Position numbers and translations under genes: made by a program. A DNA stretch of 64,000 bases, taken from contig WPIO01000256.1 in assembly GCA_009760855.2 (NCBI GenBank), positions 116,213 to 180,212 on the forward strand, in the 5' to 3' direction. Every line of letters begins with the position of its first letter. The stretch's first letter is position 1. The notes beneath the pieces were generated by a model. The model was not told where the DNA came from. It did no database searches and saw only the letters and a program-made list of their open reading frames with translations. Positions 36,054 to 49,610 of the stretch are shown piece after piece. This DNA is from Cristatella mucedo. Lineage: Eukaryota; Bryozoa; Phylactolaemata; Cristatellidae.

Positions 36054-36866
36054 CATCAGGTGTCTTTTGCGACAGCTGCCTCAATTTCAACAGCCTTATT
36101 TAGAAGTCTGCTTCTACAGCTAGCCACCACATCCGATACCTATCCAAGATTAGGAGCTGTCTCCTACAGTGAGTTGTAAACAATTTAACTAGGTCCTTAG
36201 TTTTGTCTCGGCTTGATTATTGTAATTCCCTTTTGGCTGTGCTACCGAAGAATGCTATTAGGCCACTTCAGCTGACTATGAATATTGCTGCAAGGCTAGT
36301 CTTCAAGTCCCAGCGGTTTGAGCACGTGTCTCCTTTGCTAAAAGAGTAAGGATGGATACCGGTTGAGCAACGGATACAGAGCAAAATTCTTACGCTGACC
36401 CTTAAGGCCCGCCACGGCTTGGCTCCTTCGTACCTAGCTGAACTGCTGCACCAGTTTCAGCCTGTTCGCGCCCTCAGGTCCTGTGTGGACAATAAATTAG
36501 CTGTCCCATTCCTCCGCTTAAAGACCTTCGGCTACAAAAGCTTTAGCTTTGCAGGTCTTAGACTGTGGAACTCGTTTCCGCAATTCTTAGGCAACGAAAA
36601 CTACTCTAATACTGCCGACTCTGGCTCATCCTTTTAGCCGGTCCTGAGCTGCTACTGATATACTAATCACTACCTCAACTGCTCTCCTGACTCTGCTATG
36701 CTTCCCAATTTCTCTTTTTTGAGCGAGACGAAGTCTGGTGGCTAACGAGTCCGTACCGAAAGCCGCTAATACTGTGAGTGCGCTATACAAAACTCTCCTG
36801 CGTGACACCCACATGGTCTTTATGACTTTGTGGAGTTAAAGACGGAGATACACAACATTCCATTGC
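36054..36866 (+). mobile_element. Family B LINE 3' part, private insertion
   Basis: Sense strand. QLTMNIAARLVF, LTLKARHGLAPSYLAELLHQF, VRALRSCVDNKLAVPFLRLK and RLWNSFPQFLG near 36270-36600, then the family B 3' end (about 36780-36860) with an ACATTCC-type tail. 5'-truncated. It splits unit sequence 'gtttgatca' from 'agaagaatgtttc'. Confidence 0.85.
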
Positions 36867-38011
36867 AAGAAGAATGTTTCTTCTCGGGCAATTGATGGAC
36901 GCCAAAGCATGCAATTACTAGTTCCTGCTAGTTGTCTTCCCTTCAACTCACACTGGCTCTTGTTGATTTTAGTTATACGGCGATCGGTTTTAGGTATCAC
37001 TTAATTTTCTAATTAGCGACTGAAATCGCTATTCAAGGAAACCGTTACAAGTTACAGTGCTACATAATTCACTGTCCCCATCTCGTCATCATAGGTATTT
37101 AACCTAAATGCAGGATGGTTCTTTTGATGTGGAGGTCAAGGACTGGAGCTATGGGATTAGTGTAACCAATTGGTGGTCTGTATAGACAGTTGACTCATTC
37201 CAACGTGTACTTTTGGGTATTTTAACGCAATCAATTCCAGAGGTCGTTCAGACCCTTTAGCACAGAAATTCGTTGCATAAAGAAAACCGTATGCAAAAAG
37301 CACTTTTTTTGGCGCGTTGTAATTTTCCTGTAGGCATTTCATTTTATAAAAGTCACATGGATTGTTCGTTACCCTTCGCAAGAACTTTGTAGTACACAGG
37401 TCGCACAATTTAACCGAGTTGAGTCGCCTCGAAAAAATAATTGGTTGTAAGGTTTCTCTACAGCCTCCCTTCTTTGGTGAACTGTAACTGAATTTAGTCA
37501 TAAGCACGCATCGTAGTGCGTCCCTAACTACAGCTAATGGGCCACTGACCCTGTAAATCTGTCTACAGGTAGTACAGTGTTAGAAGGCTTCGCGATCTTC
37601 AGGATGCCGCGACAATGCTGAAGCACCCTACAGCTTTTTATCGATTCTTATCGATCCAATTAACGCTAAAACTGGCGTCATGTTTCGCTATTTTATTAAT
37701 GGTTTTTCCTTGGTTTCCAATTTCTGGAACAGTAGAAAATCACAGTGTTTTTAAAGCCAGTGGGTGGATCTTCAGCTATGCCACTTGCTATTTCTCATGC
37801 ATCACCGCCGCCTTTGGAAGAACTTGACATGTAATACCATTATATAGTATCCAAGATCACGGTAATTAGTGTTTAAGGTAAAAATGATGCCAAGATGTAA
37901 GTCTTTTGCATGGTACTTACTTGTCATGAGAGATATGCTGTGGTCTCTTAAAAGACAGAGAGTAAGCCTGCACGACACAAACCGTGCATCGCATTTCATG
38001 TCATTCTGTAG

Positions 38012-38152
38012 CTGGAGGAGCTCGATATCGGTAGCAACCTGAAGCTCGTTACTCTTCCTTCATCCATTTGCCAGCTGCATGCACTAAAGAAGCTGCACGT
38101 TTCTCGTTGTGGTCTACAAATACTGCCCGACGGATGGGAAGGTATGAATGCG
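38012..38152 (+). CDS. LRR exon copy 6
   Basis: 141 bp, phase 0-0. Positions 5-13 are D-I-G-S-N-L-K-L-V; 17 is S; 29-33 are H-V-S-R-C; 36-37 are Q-I. Ends GWEGMNA, sharing QI and MNA with copy 1. Confidence 0.87.
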
Positions 38153-41100
38153 GTAAGCTCAGATGGAATGTTGAAACGCTCGGATTTTTGAAACATCTTA
38201 AATGTGTTTCAATTCTTTTTCCTCGTAAGTCGTCTGCTATCGGAGGCCCTTGCGGCGTATTATGAACGATGGTCTTTAATTAAAAAGAATTGTTGTAGTG
38301 ACTGCTCATGTCCTGTCTTTTACTCGGTCACATTCGTTTCTTTTAACGGATAAACCAAGATAAGAACGCTGTGGCATTGCGTTCTTAAACCGTGGTCGTT
38401 AGATAGGCACTTTCTTAAAGCATTCACACTTGCTTCTTGGCTTGCACACACTGTACGATTTTGTGTAATTTACAATTAAAGAATGCAACTAGCTACTACG
38501 TTGAGAACGTATAATGGTTAGTCACGCTTTCAATCTATACGGTACGTTTAGGAGGTCTTCCTGTGGACAACGTTGAAATTATCTTTTTCTGAACCAGAAG
38601 CCGAAAGTTGATGTGTAGCCTACACGTAAAATGAAAAGGAGCTTAACTAGTACGCGAGCAGGATAAACCATAGATTAATACGGCACGAGATATCCTCCTT
38701 CGATGCCGTTGCAATTGTTGATTTATGTAAGAGTGCTGTTTTTAAAGAACCACTGAATTAAAAAAGCTTCCTGTGCCGGTATTAGGAGCCAGCTTACACG
38801 CAACTAAGGCAGCCGTAACAGCTGTCCCTGTCTTGGGTTTGGCTGAACTAAAGGTGCCAGATGATGCGACGGTATCGGAAATTAGTTACAGCATCGATAA
38901 AACACACAGCACTTGAAACGGTAGGCTTAAAAATGTTTAGTCTAGTGGTCTTATCGTTGGTTAACTGCATCTGGGATAATCGGAAGTGAACAATTTCGAG
39001 CTACTCTGAGTAGGTGCTCAAGACTGGTGGCGAATTAGCTTGAACTGATGTAAATATGCTGCCCTAAATTTAAATTTCATTCAGGGCAAAAAACATGTGG
39101 TGGTTTTGCATTTGAAAACGAATGCTTGTTTGTAATTACCTGGTAAATAATAGACAGGCATCAAACACGGTATTTTGTTAGGTTAGTAGCCAACGCTAGG
39201 AAGTCCGTGAGGTATGACGTACTTGACCTGTACACTTGCAGAAAATTAAGCTGCGTGGTTTTGTCTTGAGCGGCTCAAACGGCATGACAGCTGCAACTTC
39301 GCAGCTACTAGATAGAAAAATACGCCGGTTAGGTGTGGGAACCATTAATAACCTTAACAACTCATTCGTTGTCTTAATCTATCGAATACACCTGTTCATA
39401 TCCCGAAGCTAATTAAATGAATGGAAGGCTGATAATTCCCGAGTAGTTTAGCCTGCCAGGCTGCGGTGATGTCATTCAAACGAAGTATTTCCAGTGAAGC
39501 ATATGGTTGTGGTGACAACAGCTTAATTTCAGTTTGCCTTGCGACCTACAGCTGGAAGAAACGTTAGACAAATAATTTCTTTTGTATTGCTTTAATAACA
39601 TGGACGTCGTTGTAAAGGGGAAATTTTTAATTTTAAGAATACTTCCTGCTGACAAGAACCGTGTAAAGATCATACTATTAGGCTTTGCAAAACATTGACG
39701 GACCGTTTGGCTTTAAGCTTAACGGCATGTACCGTACAGTTGATCTTATGATGATATATATTTTAAATATAGGCTGTTATTTTGTCAGAGTCAGAAAGAC
39801 CCAACAGTAACGCTTATTTTATCACCGATAACATTAAACTAGAGGTTTGTTTTATTTGCTTGCGAAAAAAGTCTAATTTAAGTTGATGATGGATAGATGG
39901 AAAGTATTAAAGTGACACGCGAAATTCTTTACTGATTCTGTTCTACTTGCTAACTTATGGAAGGCTGCGTTTTTATCGTTTTTTCTGTTTTCATATGCCG
40001 TAAAAGCATAAAGGGTTTGGTCGTCTAACAGCGTAAAAGCATCTTAGCAGATGTTTTAGTCTGGTTAAAATACGTCCTACCATTAACTAGATAGGCGGCG
40101 TGGTATTACCATTCGATGCTAGGGACGAGAGCCTTCAATCGTACGGATGTTTCGAATGTTGTCTTCTCTTGGACTAAAAGATACACTTTTTGCCGGCATC
40201 AGTTGGGTTTTGCTAGTAGCTAAATAGAAGGTGGACGAAACCTCTCATGGCCGTCCGTAAGCCGCGACGGCGACTGTCTAAGGGCGTTCTGCTGAGCGGA
40301 TTTCTCTATTACCGGCAATTGAGGCACACAAGTGTTTTCTTGGCACCACGTAAATAGACAATAGTAATAAAATCGCAAGCTTAATCTCGCAGTTAGGAGG
40401 CTTGAATACTCGTTAGAGGTGGTGAAAAAGCAATGGTAAGTGGCATCACCATTCAAGAACTAAACGTGTGTCACCCTTTTACTGTCACAGAGATACAAGA
40501 ATTTAGATATTTGGTGAAAATGGTTAGTCGCACTTATTCATTCTAAAATATGTACTACTTGCTAATGCAAAGTCCAAATATAATTCTCAAGACGGCTTTA
40601 CTAAGGAAAGTGTTATTAGGACGGCATATAATATTAGAACTTTCGAGCTTACAAATTTGATCACGGCGTTTGATCAGCCAAGAAGAACGTTTCTTTTCAG
40701 GTAATTGCCGAACAGCCAAAGCATGCAGTGACTAGTTCATGCTAGTTGGTTTTACTCTAACGACACAGGTCTTTGTTGAGGTTAGATTAACGGCGATCGG
40801 TCGTAGGTGGCACTTAATTTTCTTAACAGTGACTGAATTCGCTATTAAAGGCTACATCACTACCAGTAAAATTGTTACATAATTCAGTGTCCCCATCTTG
40901 TCGTCGTAGGTATTCAGGGTATATGCAGCATGGCTCTTTTGATGCGGAGGTCAAGGATTGGAGTAATTTGACTAGTGCATCCAATAGGTGGTCTGTATAG
41001 GACAGGTGACTCATGCCCACGTGTACTTTTTGGAATTGAACTCAATCAATTCCGGTGGTCGTTCAGAAACTTTAGCAAAGAATTGCGTTGCATGAAGAAA

Positions 41101-41833
41101 ACCGTATGCAGGAGCACCGCCTTTAGGCTCATCGTCAGTCTCGTGTCAGCATTCCATAAAAGTGCTGTGAAACATTTCGGTAGGTTCGTGCGAAGTTTGC
41201 AGTGCACAGGTCGCTCAATTTTACAGTGTTGAGTGACCTCGAAAAAATAATCCTGCTTAAGACTTCTATGCTGCCTGCCGTTTTTGGTGAACTGTATTTA
41301 TCATCGACGCGACAGCACACATCGTAGTTCGTCACCACCTAAAGCTAACTGGCAACTAAACCATGTCAATCTATCTACTGATAGTGCAACTTTAGATGGC
41401 TTTATGATCTTCAAGATGCAGCGAAAATGCTCAAGTATCCTACAGCTTTTTATCGATTCTTGCAGATCGAAATAAATTGTAAACTAAGGTCATGTTTCAC
41501 TATTTTCATCAATAGTTTTTGCTCAGATTACGATTCGTCGCAAGCGAGGAAGCTCTCAGTGTTTTTTAAACCATTGAGTTGAACGCCAGGAATGCCACTT
41601 GGTATTTTTCTTTCATTGCAGAGGTATTAGTACAAATTGGTGTAATAATATTATTATATTGTATCCAAGATCATGTTTACTACCGATTTATGTCAAAATG
41701 ATGCCAAGAAGATCAGTATGTCATGTGCCTGGTACTTACCTGTAATGAGAAATAGGCTGTGCTGTTTACAAGGCAGTTGGAGAATAAGCCTGCACGGTAC
41801 TGACAGCACATCGCTTTTCGTGCCATTCTGTAG
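38153..41833 (+). repeat. Unit 6 intron
   Basis: Plain unit of 3681 bp, no transposon inserts; the last unit of the diverged type. Confidence 0.8.
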
Positions 41834-41974
41834 CTTGAGGAGCTCGATATCAGATACAACAAAGAGCTCAAAACTCTTCCTTTATCTGCATGCCAGCTGC
41901 ATGCACTGAAGAAGCTGGACGTTTCTCATTGTGGTCTAAATATACTACCAGATGGATGGGAAGGCATGCTGGCG
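41834..41974 (+). CDS. LRR exon copy 7, hybrid old/young
   Basis: 141 bp, phase 0-0, acceptor cattctgtag. Positions 5-14 are D-I-R-Y-N-K-E-L-K-T and 17-19 are L-S-A (A19 replaces I). From about residue 21 onward it equals the young copies: D-V-S-H-C, N-I, GWEGMLA. The switch from old to young type falls inside the exon. Confidence 0.87.
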
Positions 41975-44900
41975 GTAAGCTCTAATGGAAAGTTGAAACG
42001 CTTGGATTTTTTGAAACAACCTAAATATTTTGAATTAATTTTCCTTGTAAGTCGTCTGCTCTCACAGGCCATGGCAGCATAGTATAAACGATGATCTTCA
42101 ATTAAAAAGAATTGTTTTTGTGACTGCTCATGTTCTTTCTTTTAGTCGGTCACATACATCTGTTGAAACTACTATAACGAGAAAATGACATTTGACACTG
42201 TGTTCTTTAACCATCGTTGTAAGCAAGGTACTTCCTTATAGCATTCCTACTTGTTACATCACTTTCAAGCACAGTAGGGTTTTGTGTAATTTACAATTAC
42301 CTCATGCAACTAGCTATTATGTTGTGACAGTATAACGGTTATTCGAGCTTTCGCTCTATACGGTACGTTTTGGAGCTTTAACGGTCAACAACATTCGAAA
42401 TCACCTAAGTCTGAATGAAAAGCCGGAAGTTGATGTCGGGCCTAAATGTAAAAAGAAAAAGAGCATAATCAGAACGTGAGCAGAATGATCAATAGATTCA
42501 TCTGGCACGTGATATCCTTCTTCAATACTGTTGAACTTGTTGTATTAATAAAGAGTGCTGCATTAAAAGAACCTCTGAATAAAAATTCTTAACATGCCGG
42601 TATAGAAAGCCTGCTTACATGCAACTTCGACAGCCCTTACGGTTGTACCGGTGCTAATTTGGGCTTAATTAGAGGTGATTACAGATGCAACGGTACCAGA
42701 AATTAGTTACAGCATCGATCGAAAAGTTAGTACTTGAAACGGTAGGCCTAAAAATGTTTAGCCTAGTGGTCTTATCGTCGGTTACATGCTTCTAGGATAA
42801 TCGGAAGTGAATAATTTCCAGCTACTCTTAGTAGGTGTTCTAGGTTGCTTGCGAATTGGCTTGAACTGGTGTAAATATGCTGCACTACATTTAAGTTTGA
42901 TTCATGGCAACACTATGTGGTGGTTTGACATTAGAAAACACATGTTTTTTTTGAGTCACCTGGTAAATAATAGACTGGCCTCGAGCCATGTATTTTGTTA
43001 TGTTAGTAGCCAAAGCTAGAAACCCCGTGAGGGTGTACGTACCTGACCTATCCACTTGCAGGAAGTTTAGCTGAGTGGTTTTCTATTTATCGGCTCAAAC
43101 GGCACAACAGGTGCAACTTCGCAGCTACTGGCAATGAAATCACGCCGGTTGGGAGTGGGAACCATTAATGATAATTACAACGACATCGATTTCTCAATCT
43201 ATTGAATAAACTTATACATCCCCGAAGCTAATACAATAAATGGAATGCTCATAATTCCCGAGTCGTTTAGCCTGCCTGGCTGTGGTGATTTTATTCAAAC
43301 GAAGTATTTCCATTGAAATCAATTATGGTTGTGGCAGCAGCCTAATTTAATTTTGCCTAGCGACCTATAGCTGTACGAAACATTAAACTAAAATAATCAT
43401 GTTTGCATTTCTTTAATAACCTGAGCGTTGTTTTAAAGGGAATGGTTTATTTTAAGAATACTTCCTGCTGAAACACACCATGTACAGATCGTACGACAAG
43501 GCTTAGCAGAAAATTAAAAAAATCGTACGGCTTTAAGGTTAACAGCATGTAACGCGAAGATCATCTTTAATATAATAAATAAAAGCTGTTATTATGTCAA
43601 TGACAACAACAATAGTCACGCTTAATTACTCACCGATTGGATTGACCTGGACGTTTGTTTTATTTGGATTGTAACAAAGGCCTAATTAAAGTTAATGAAG
43701 GATAGAGGGCAAGTATTCAAGAGAGATGCGAAATACTTTGCTGATTCTGTTCTACTTGTAAACTAAGGAAAGGCTGCGTTCTCATCACAATTTCAGTTTA
43801 ACATGCCGTAAAAGCTTAACGGGTTCGGACGTCTAACGGTCTAATAGCGTCTGAGCAGGTGTTTCAGGCTGGTTCACATACGTCATAGCATTAAGTAAAT
43901 ATGTGGCGTTGTATTAAAATTCGATCATAGGAACTAGGGCCTTCCTTCTTACGGATTTTTCAAATCTTGTCCTTTCCTTAATCAACACATCAATGTTTTG
44001 CTAGCATCATACGTTGTTTTCTAGTAGCTAAATAGCAGGTGAACGAAACGTCTCACTGCCGTCCATAAGCTGTGTCACCTACTGTTGTTAGGCGTTTAGC
44101 TAAGCTGATTTTTCAATTGTCGGCAACGGAGGCACACAAGTTTTTTCTTGGCTCCACCCAAAAAGACAATCGCAAAATTATCGCAAGCTTAATCTCGCAG
44201 ATAAGAGGCTTCAATAATCGACTGATGTGGTTAAAAGGCAATGGTAAGTGACAGGTGGTACATCACCCTCAAAAAACTAAACGTGGGTCTAGCTTTGACT
44301 TTCGCAGAGATTCAAAAAACTAGATATGGATTAAAATGGTTAATCACACTTATTGATTCTACATTATCTAATACTGCTAACGCAAAGCTGAACTATAATT
44401 ACACAGACGGCTATACTAAGTTTAGTGTTATTCCGACCTCGTGTAATATTAGAACTTTCGGGCTTGCACTTTAAACTACAGCGTTTCATGAGCCAAGAAA
44501 AATGTTACTTCTCGAGTAATTGAGAGACCACCGAAGCATGCAGTAACTAGTTCGTGCTGGTTGGTTTCTATTTAACTCACACAGGCTCTTGTTGAGTTTA
44601 CTTATACCGCGATTGCTTTTAGTTAGCACTTAATTTTCTAAATAGTGACTGAAATTGCTATTACGGGAAACCGCACGACTGGTCAAAGTGCTACATAATT
44701 AAACGTCCCCATCTTGTCATCATAAGTATTCAGGGTAAATGCAGCATAGTTCTTTTGACTCAGAGTTCAAGGACTAAGCTATTGGACTAGTGCAACATGT
44801 TTTGGGTCTGTATAGGACAGGTGACTCATTCCTACAAGTACTTTTCGGATTTGAATGCAATTAATTCCAGAGGTCGTTCAGAAGCTTTAGTAAAGAACTC

Positions 44901-45650
44901 CTTTGCATTAAGAAAACCGTATGCAGGAGCACTGCTTTTGGTGCTTTGTATTTCTCCTGGAAGTGTTAAATAAACGTGCAATGGAATGCTTCGTTAGCCT
45001 CTGCAGGAAGTTTGTCGGACACAGGTCAATCAATTTCAACAAGTTGAGTCGCCTCAAATAAATAATCTTGCTAAATATTTCTCAGCTGCTTGCCGTTTTA
45101 GGTGAAGTGTTAATTTAAATTGACTCTGCAGCACACGTCGTAGGTCATCCTTACCTACAGCTAATGGGCCACTAAACCTTGCAAATCGGTCTACTGATAG
45201 TGCCACTTTAGATAGCTTTGTGATGTTCAAAATGCAACGAAAATACTCAAGTATCCCACAGCATGTTATCGATTCTTACAAATTGAATTTAAACCTACAC
45301 TGGTGTCATGTTTCACGATTTGTATTATTAGGTTTTGCTTTGTTTACGATTCCTCGCAAGCGTATAAAGTCTTATTGTTTTTTACGCCAGTGAGTTGAAC
45401 TTCAGGTATGCCGCTTGCTATTTCTCTTGCATTACCGCCGTCTAAGTAAGAACTGGTTTATTAATATCAATATATCGGATCTATAAGATCGTTCACTACC
45501 GATTTAGGTAAAAATGATGCCAAGAAGATCACCTTGTCTTGTGCCTGGTACTTACCTGTAATGATAGATAAGCTGTGCTCTCTGAGAAGACAGTTGGAGA
45601 ATAAGCCTGCACGGTACTGACAGCACAACGCTTTCCGTGCCATTCTTTAG
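41975..45650 (+). repeat. Unit 7 intron
   Basis: 3676 bp. Nearly identical to units 8-12 in its first half, with a few more private differences in its second half (near 44200-44700). Confidence 0.8.
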
Positions 45651-45791
45651 CTGGAGGAGCTAAAAATCCACAACAATAAGGACCTCATAACTCTTCCTTC
45701 ATCGATATGCCAGCTGCATGCACTGAAGAAGCTGGACGTTTCTCATTGTGGTCTAAATATACTACCCGATGGATGGGAAGGCATGCTGGCG
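45651..45791 (+). CDS. LRR exon copy 8
   Basis: 141 bp, phase 0-0, acceptor cattctttag. Repeat 1 has a new surface: positions 5-13 are K-I-H-N-N-K-D-L-I; 17 is S. Repeat 2 is D-V-S-H-C with N-I, ending GWEGMLA. Identical in sequence to copy 10. Confidence 0.87.
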
Positions 45792-48700
45792 GTAAGCTCA
45801 AATTGAAAGTTGAAACGCTTGGATTTTTGAGAAATCTTAAATATTTTGAATGCAATTTCCTCGTAAGTCGTGTGCTCTCAGAGGCCATGGTGGCATAGTA
45901 TAAACGATGATCTTTAATTAAAAAGAATTGTTTTTGTGACGGCTCATGTCCTTTCTTTTAGTCGGTCACATACATTTGTTGAAACTACTATAACGAGAAA
46001 ATGACATTTGACACTGTGTTCTTTAACCATCGTTGTAAGCAAGGTACTTCCTTATAGCATTCCTACTTGTTACATCACTTTCAAGCACAGTAGGGTTTTG
46101 TGTAATTCACAATTACCTCATGCAACTAGCTATTATGTTGTGACAGTATAACGGTTATTCGAGCTTTCGCTCTATACGGTACGTTTTGGAGCTTTAACGG
46201 TCAACAACATTCGAAATCACCTTAGTCTGAATGAGAAGCCGGAAGTTGATGTCGGGCCTAAATGTAAAAAGAAAAAGAGCATAATCAGAACGTGAGCAGA
46301 ATGATCAATAGATTCATCTGGCACGTGATATCCTTCCTCGACACCGTTGTACTTGTCGTATTATTAAAGAGTCCTGTGTAGAAAGAACCTCTGAATGAAA
46401 AATCTTAACATGCCGGTATAGAAAGCCTGCTTACATGCAACTTCGACAGCCCTTTACGGTTGTGCCGGTGCTAATTTGGGCTTAATTAGAGGTGATTACA
46501 GATGCAACGGTACCAGAAATTAGTTACAGCATCGATCGAAAAGTTAGTACTTGAAACGGTAGGCCTAAAATGTTTAGCCTAGTGGTCTTATCGTCGGTTA
46601 CATGCTTCTAGGATAATCGGAAGTGAATAATTTCCAGCTACTCTTAGTAGGTGTTCTAGGTTGCTTGCGAATTGGCTTGAACTGGTGTAAATATGCTGCA
46701 CTACATTTACGTTTGATTCATGGCAACACTATGTGGTTGTTTGACATTAGAAAACGCATGTTTTTTTTTTGATTCACCTGGTAAATAATAGACTGGCCTC
46801 GAGCCATGTATTTTGTTATGTTAGTAGCCAAAGCTAGAAACCCCGTGAGGGTGTACGTACCTGACCTATCCACTTGCAGGAAGTTTAGCTGAGTGGTTTT
46901 CTATTTATCGGCTCAAACGGCACAACAGGTGCAACTTCGCAGCTACTGGCAATGAAATCACGCCGGTTGGGAGTGGGAACCATTAATGATAATTACAACG
47001 ACATCGATTTCTCAATCTATTGAATAAACTTATACATCCCCGAAGCTAATACAATAAATGGAATGCTCATAATTCCCGAGTCGTTTAGCCTGCCTGGCTG
47101 TGGTGATTTTATTCAAACGAAGTATTTCCATTGAAATCAATTATGGTTGTGGCAGCAGCCTAATTTAATTTTGCCTAGCGACCTATAGCTGTACGAAACA
47201 TTAAACTAAAATAATCATGTTTGCATTTCTTTAATAACCTGAGCGTTGTTTTAAAGGGAATGGTTTATTTTAAGAATACTTCCTGCTGAAACACACCTTG
47301 TATAGAACGTACGATTACGCTTTGCGGAAAATTAAAAAATCGTACGGCTTTAAGGTTAACAGCATGTAACGCAAAGATAATCTTTAATATAATAAATAAA
47401 AGCTGTTATTATGTCAATGACAACAACAATAGTCACGCTTAATTACTCACCGATTGGATTGACCTGGACGTTTGTTTTATTTGGATTGTAACAAAGGCCT
47501 AATTAAAGTTAATGAAGGATAGAGGGCAAGTATTCAAGAGAGATGCGAAATACTTTGCTGATTCTGTTCTACTTGTAAACTAAGGAAAGGCTGCGTTCTC
47601 ATCACAATTTCAGTTTAACATGCCGTAAAAGCTTAACGGGTTCGGACGTCTAACGGTCTAATAGCGTCTGAGCAGGTGTTTCAGGCTGGTTCACATACGT
47701 CATAGCATTAAGTAAATATGTGGCGTTGTATTAAAATTCGATCATAGGAACTAGGGCCTTCCTTCTTACGGATTTTTCAAATCTTGTCCTTTCCTTAATC
47801 AACACATCAATGTTTTGCTAGCATCATACGTTGTTTTCTAGTAGCTAAATAGCAGGTGAACGAAACGTCTCACTGCCGTCCATAAGCTGTGTCACCTACT
47901 GTTGTTAGGCGTTCAGCTAAGCGGATTTTTCAATTGTCGGCAACGGAGGCACACAAGTTTTTTCTTGGCTCCACCCAAAAAGACAATCTCAAAATTATCG
48001 CAAGCTTAATCTCGCAGATAAGAGGCTTCAATTATCGACTGAGGTGGTTAGAAAGCAATGGTAAGTGACAGGTGGTACATCACCCTCGAAAGATTAAACG
48101 TGGGTCTAGCTTTTACTTTCGCAGAGATTCAAAAAAACTAGATATGGATTAAAATGATTAATCACACTTATTGATTCTACATAATCTAATACTGCTAAGG
48201 CAAAGCTCAACTACAATTACACAGACGGCCATACTAAGTTTAGTGTTATTCCGACCTCGTGTAATATTAGAACTTTCGGGCTTGCAATTTAAACTACGGC
48301 GTTTCATGAGCCAAGAAAAATGTTACTTCTCGGGTAATTGAGAGACCACCGAAGCATGCAGTAGCTAGTTCATGCTGGTTGCTTTCTGTTTAACTCACAC
48401 AGGCTCTTGTTAAGTTTACTTATACCGCGATTGCTTTTAGTTAGCACTTACTTTTCTGAACAGCGACTAAAATTGCTATTACGGGCAACCGCACGACTGG
48501 TCAAAGTGCTACATAATTAAACGTCCCCATCTTGTCATCATTGGTATTCAGGGTAAATGCAGCATAGCTCTTTTGACTCAGAGTTCAAGGACTAAGCTAT
48601 TGGACTAGTGCAACCTGTTTTGGGTCTGTATAGGACAGGTGACTCATTCCCACAAGTACTTTTCGGATTTGAATGCAATCAATTCCAGAGGTCGTTCAGA

Positions 48701-49468
48701 AGCTTTAGCAAAGAACTCCTTCGCATTAAGAAAGCCGTATGCAGGAGCACTGCTTTTGGTGCTTTGTATTTCTCCTGTAAGTATTAAATAAACGTGCAAT
48801 GGAATGCTTCGTTAGCCTCTGCAGGAAGTTTGTCGGACACAGGTCAATCAATTTAAACAAGTTGAGTCGCCTGAAATAAATAATCTTGCTAAATATTTCT
48901 CAGCTGCTTGCCGTTTTAGGTGAAGTATTAATTTAAATCGACTCAGCAGCACACGTCGTAGGTCATCCTTACCTACAGCTAATGGGCCACTAAACCTTGC
49001 AAATCGGTCTACTGATAGTGCCACTTTAGATAGCTTTGTGATGTTCAAAATGCAACGAAAATACTCAAGTATCCCACAGCATGTTATCGATTCTTACAAA
49101 TTGAATTTAAACCTACACTGGTGTCATGTTTCACGATTTGTATTATTAGGTTTTGCTTTGTTTACGATTCCTCGCAAGCGTATAAAGTCTTATTGTTTTT
49201 TACGCCAGTGAGTTGAACTTCAGGTATGCCGCTTGCTATTTCTCTTGCATTACCGCCGTCTAAGTAAGAACTGGTTTATTGTTATCAATATATTGGATCT
49301 TTAAGATCGTTCACTACCGATTTAGGTAAAAATGATGCCAAGAAGATCACCTTGTCTTGTGCCTGGTACTTACCTGTAATGATAGATAAGCTGTGCTCTC
49401 TGAGAAGACAGTTGGAGAATAAGCCTGCACGGTACTGACAGCACAACGCTTTCCGTGCCATTCTTTAG
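45792..49468 (+). repeat. Unit 8 intron
   Basis: 3677 bp, young type, no inserts. Confidence 0.8.
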
Positions 49469-49610
49469 CTGGAGGAGCTAAAAATCCACAACAATAAGGA
49501 CCTCATAAACTCTTCCTTCATCGATATGCCAGCTGCATGCACTGAAGAAGCTGGACGTTTCTCATTGTGGTCTAAATATACTACCCGATGGATGGGAAGG
49601 CATGCTGGCG
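49469..49610 (+). CDS. LRR exon copy 9, +1 frameshift
   Basis: 142 bp, normal splice sites. One extra A in the 'cataaact' run after codon 13 shifts the frame relative to copies 8 and 10. The shifted frame stays open to the donor but leaves in the wrong phase. If spliced to copy 10 it meets TAA at 53320-53322. Without that base it would equal copy 8. It is either a broken copy that must be skipped (which keeps frame) or a homopolymer consensus error. Confidence 0.75.

Larger units (their letters stand above)
33488..38011 (+). repeat. Unit 5 intron
   Basis: Standard unit with a double fold-back (35903-36003) and a family B LINE (36054-36866). Confidence 0.75.
12805..41880 (+). repeat. Tandem exon-intron array, old diverged section
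   Basis: Repeated units of ancestral length about 3.8 kb, each with one two-LRR exon. A landmark (ttcaattatcggcaacggagg type) lies about 1.5 kb before each exon and is seen near 12820, 19195, 23715, 27535, 31425, 35630 and 40310. Exon-to-exon distances are 6375, 4551, 3890, 4194, 4665 and 3822 bp. The excess is explained by LINE and SINE inserts and one partial extra unit, and the shortfall by deletions. Units are alignable along their full length, introns included, but carry many substitutions and small indels. Confidence 0.9.

Noticed and set aside
48848-49048. 66-codon antisense ORF repeated at 52673, 56492 and 60325
   Set aside because: Its conservation only reflects near-identity of the young units. 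The matching old units do not keep the frame, and it has no domain.
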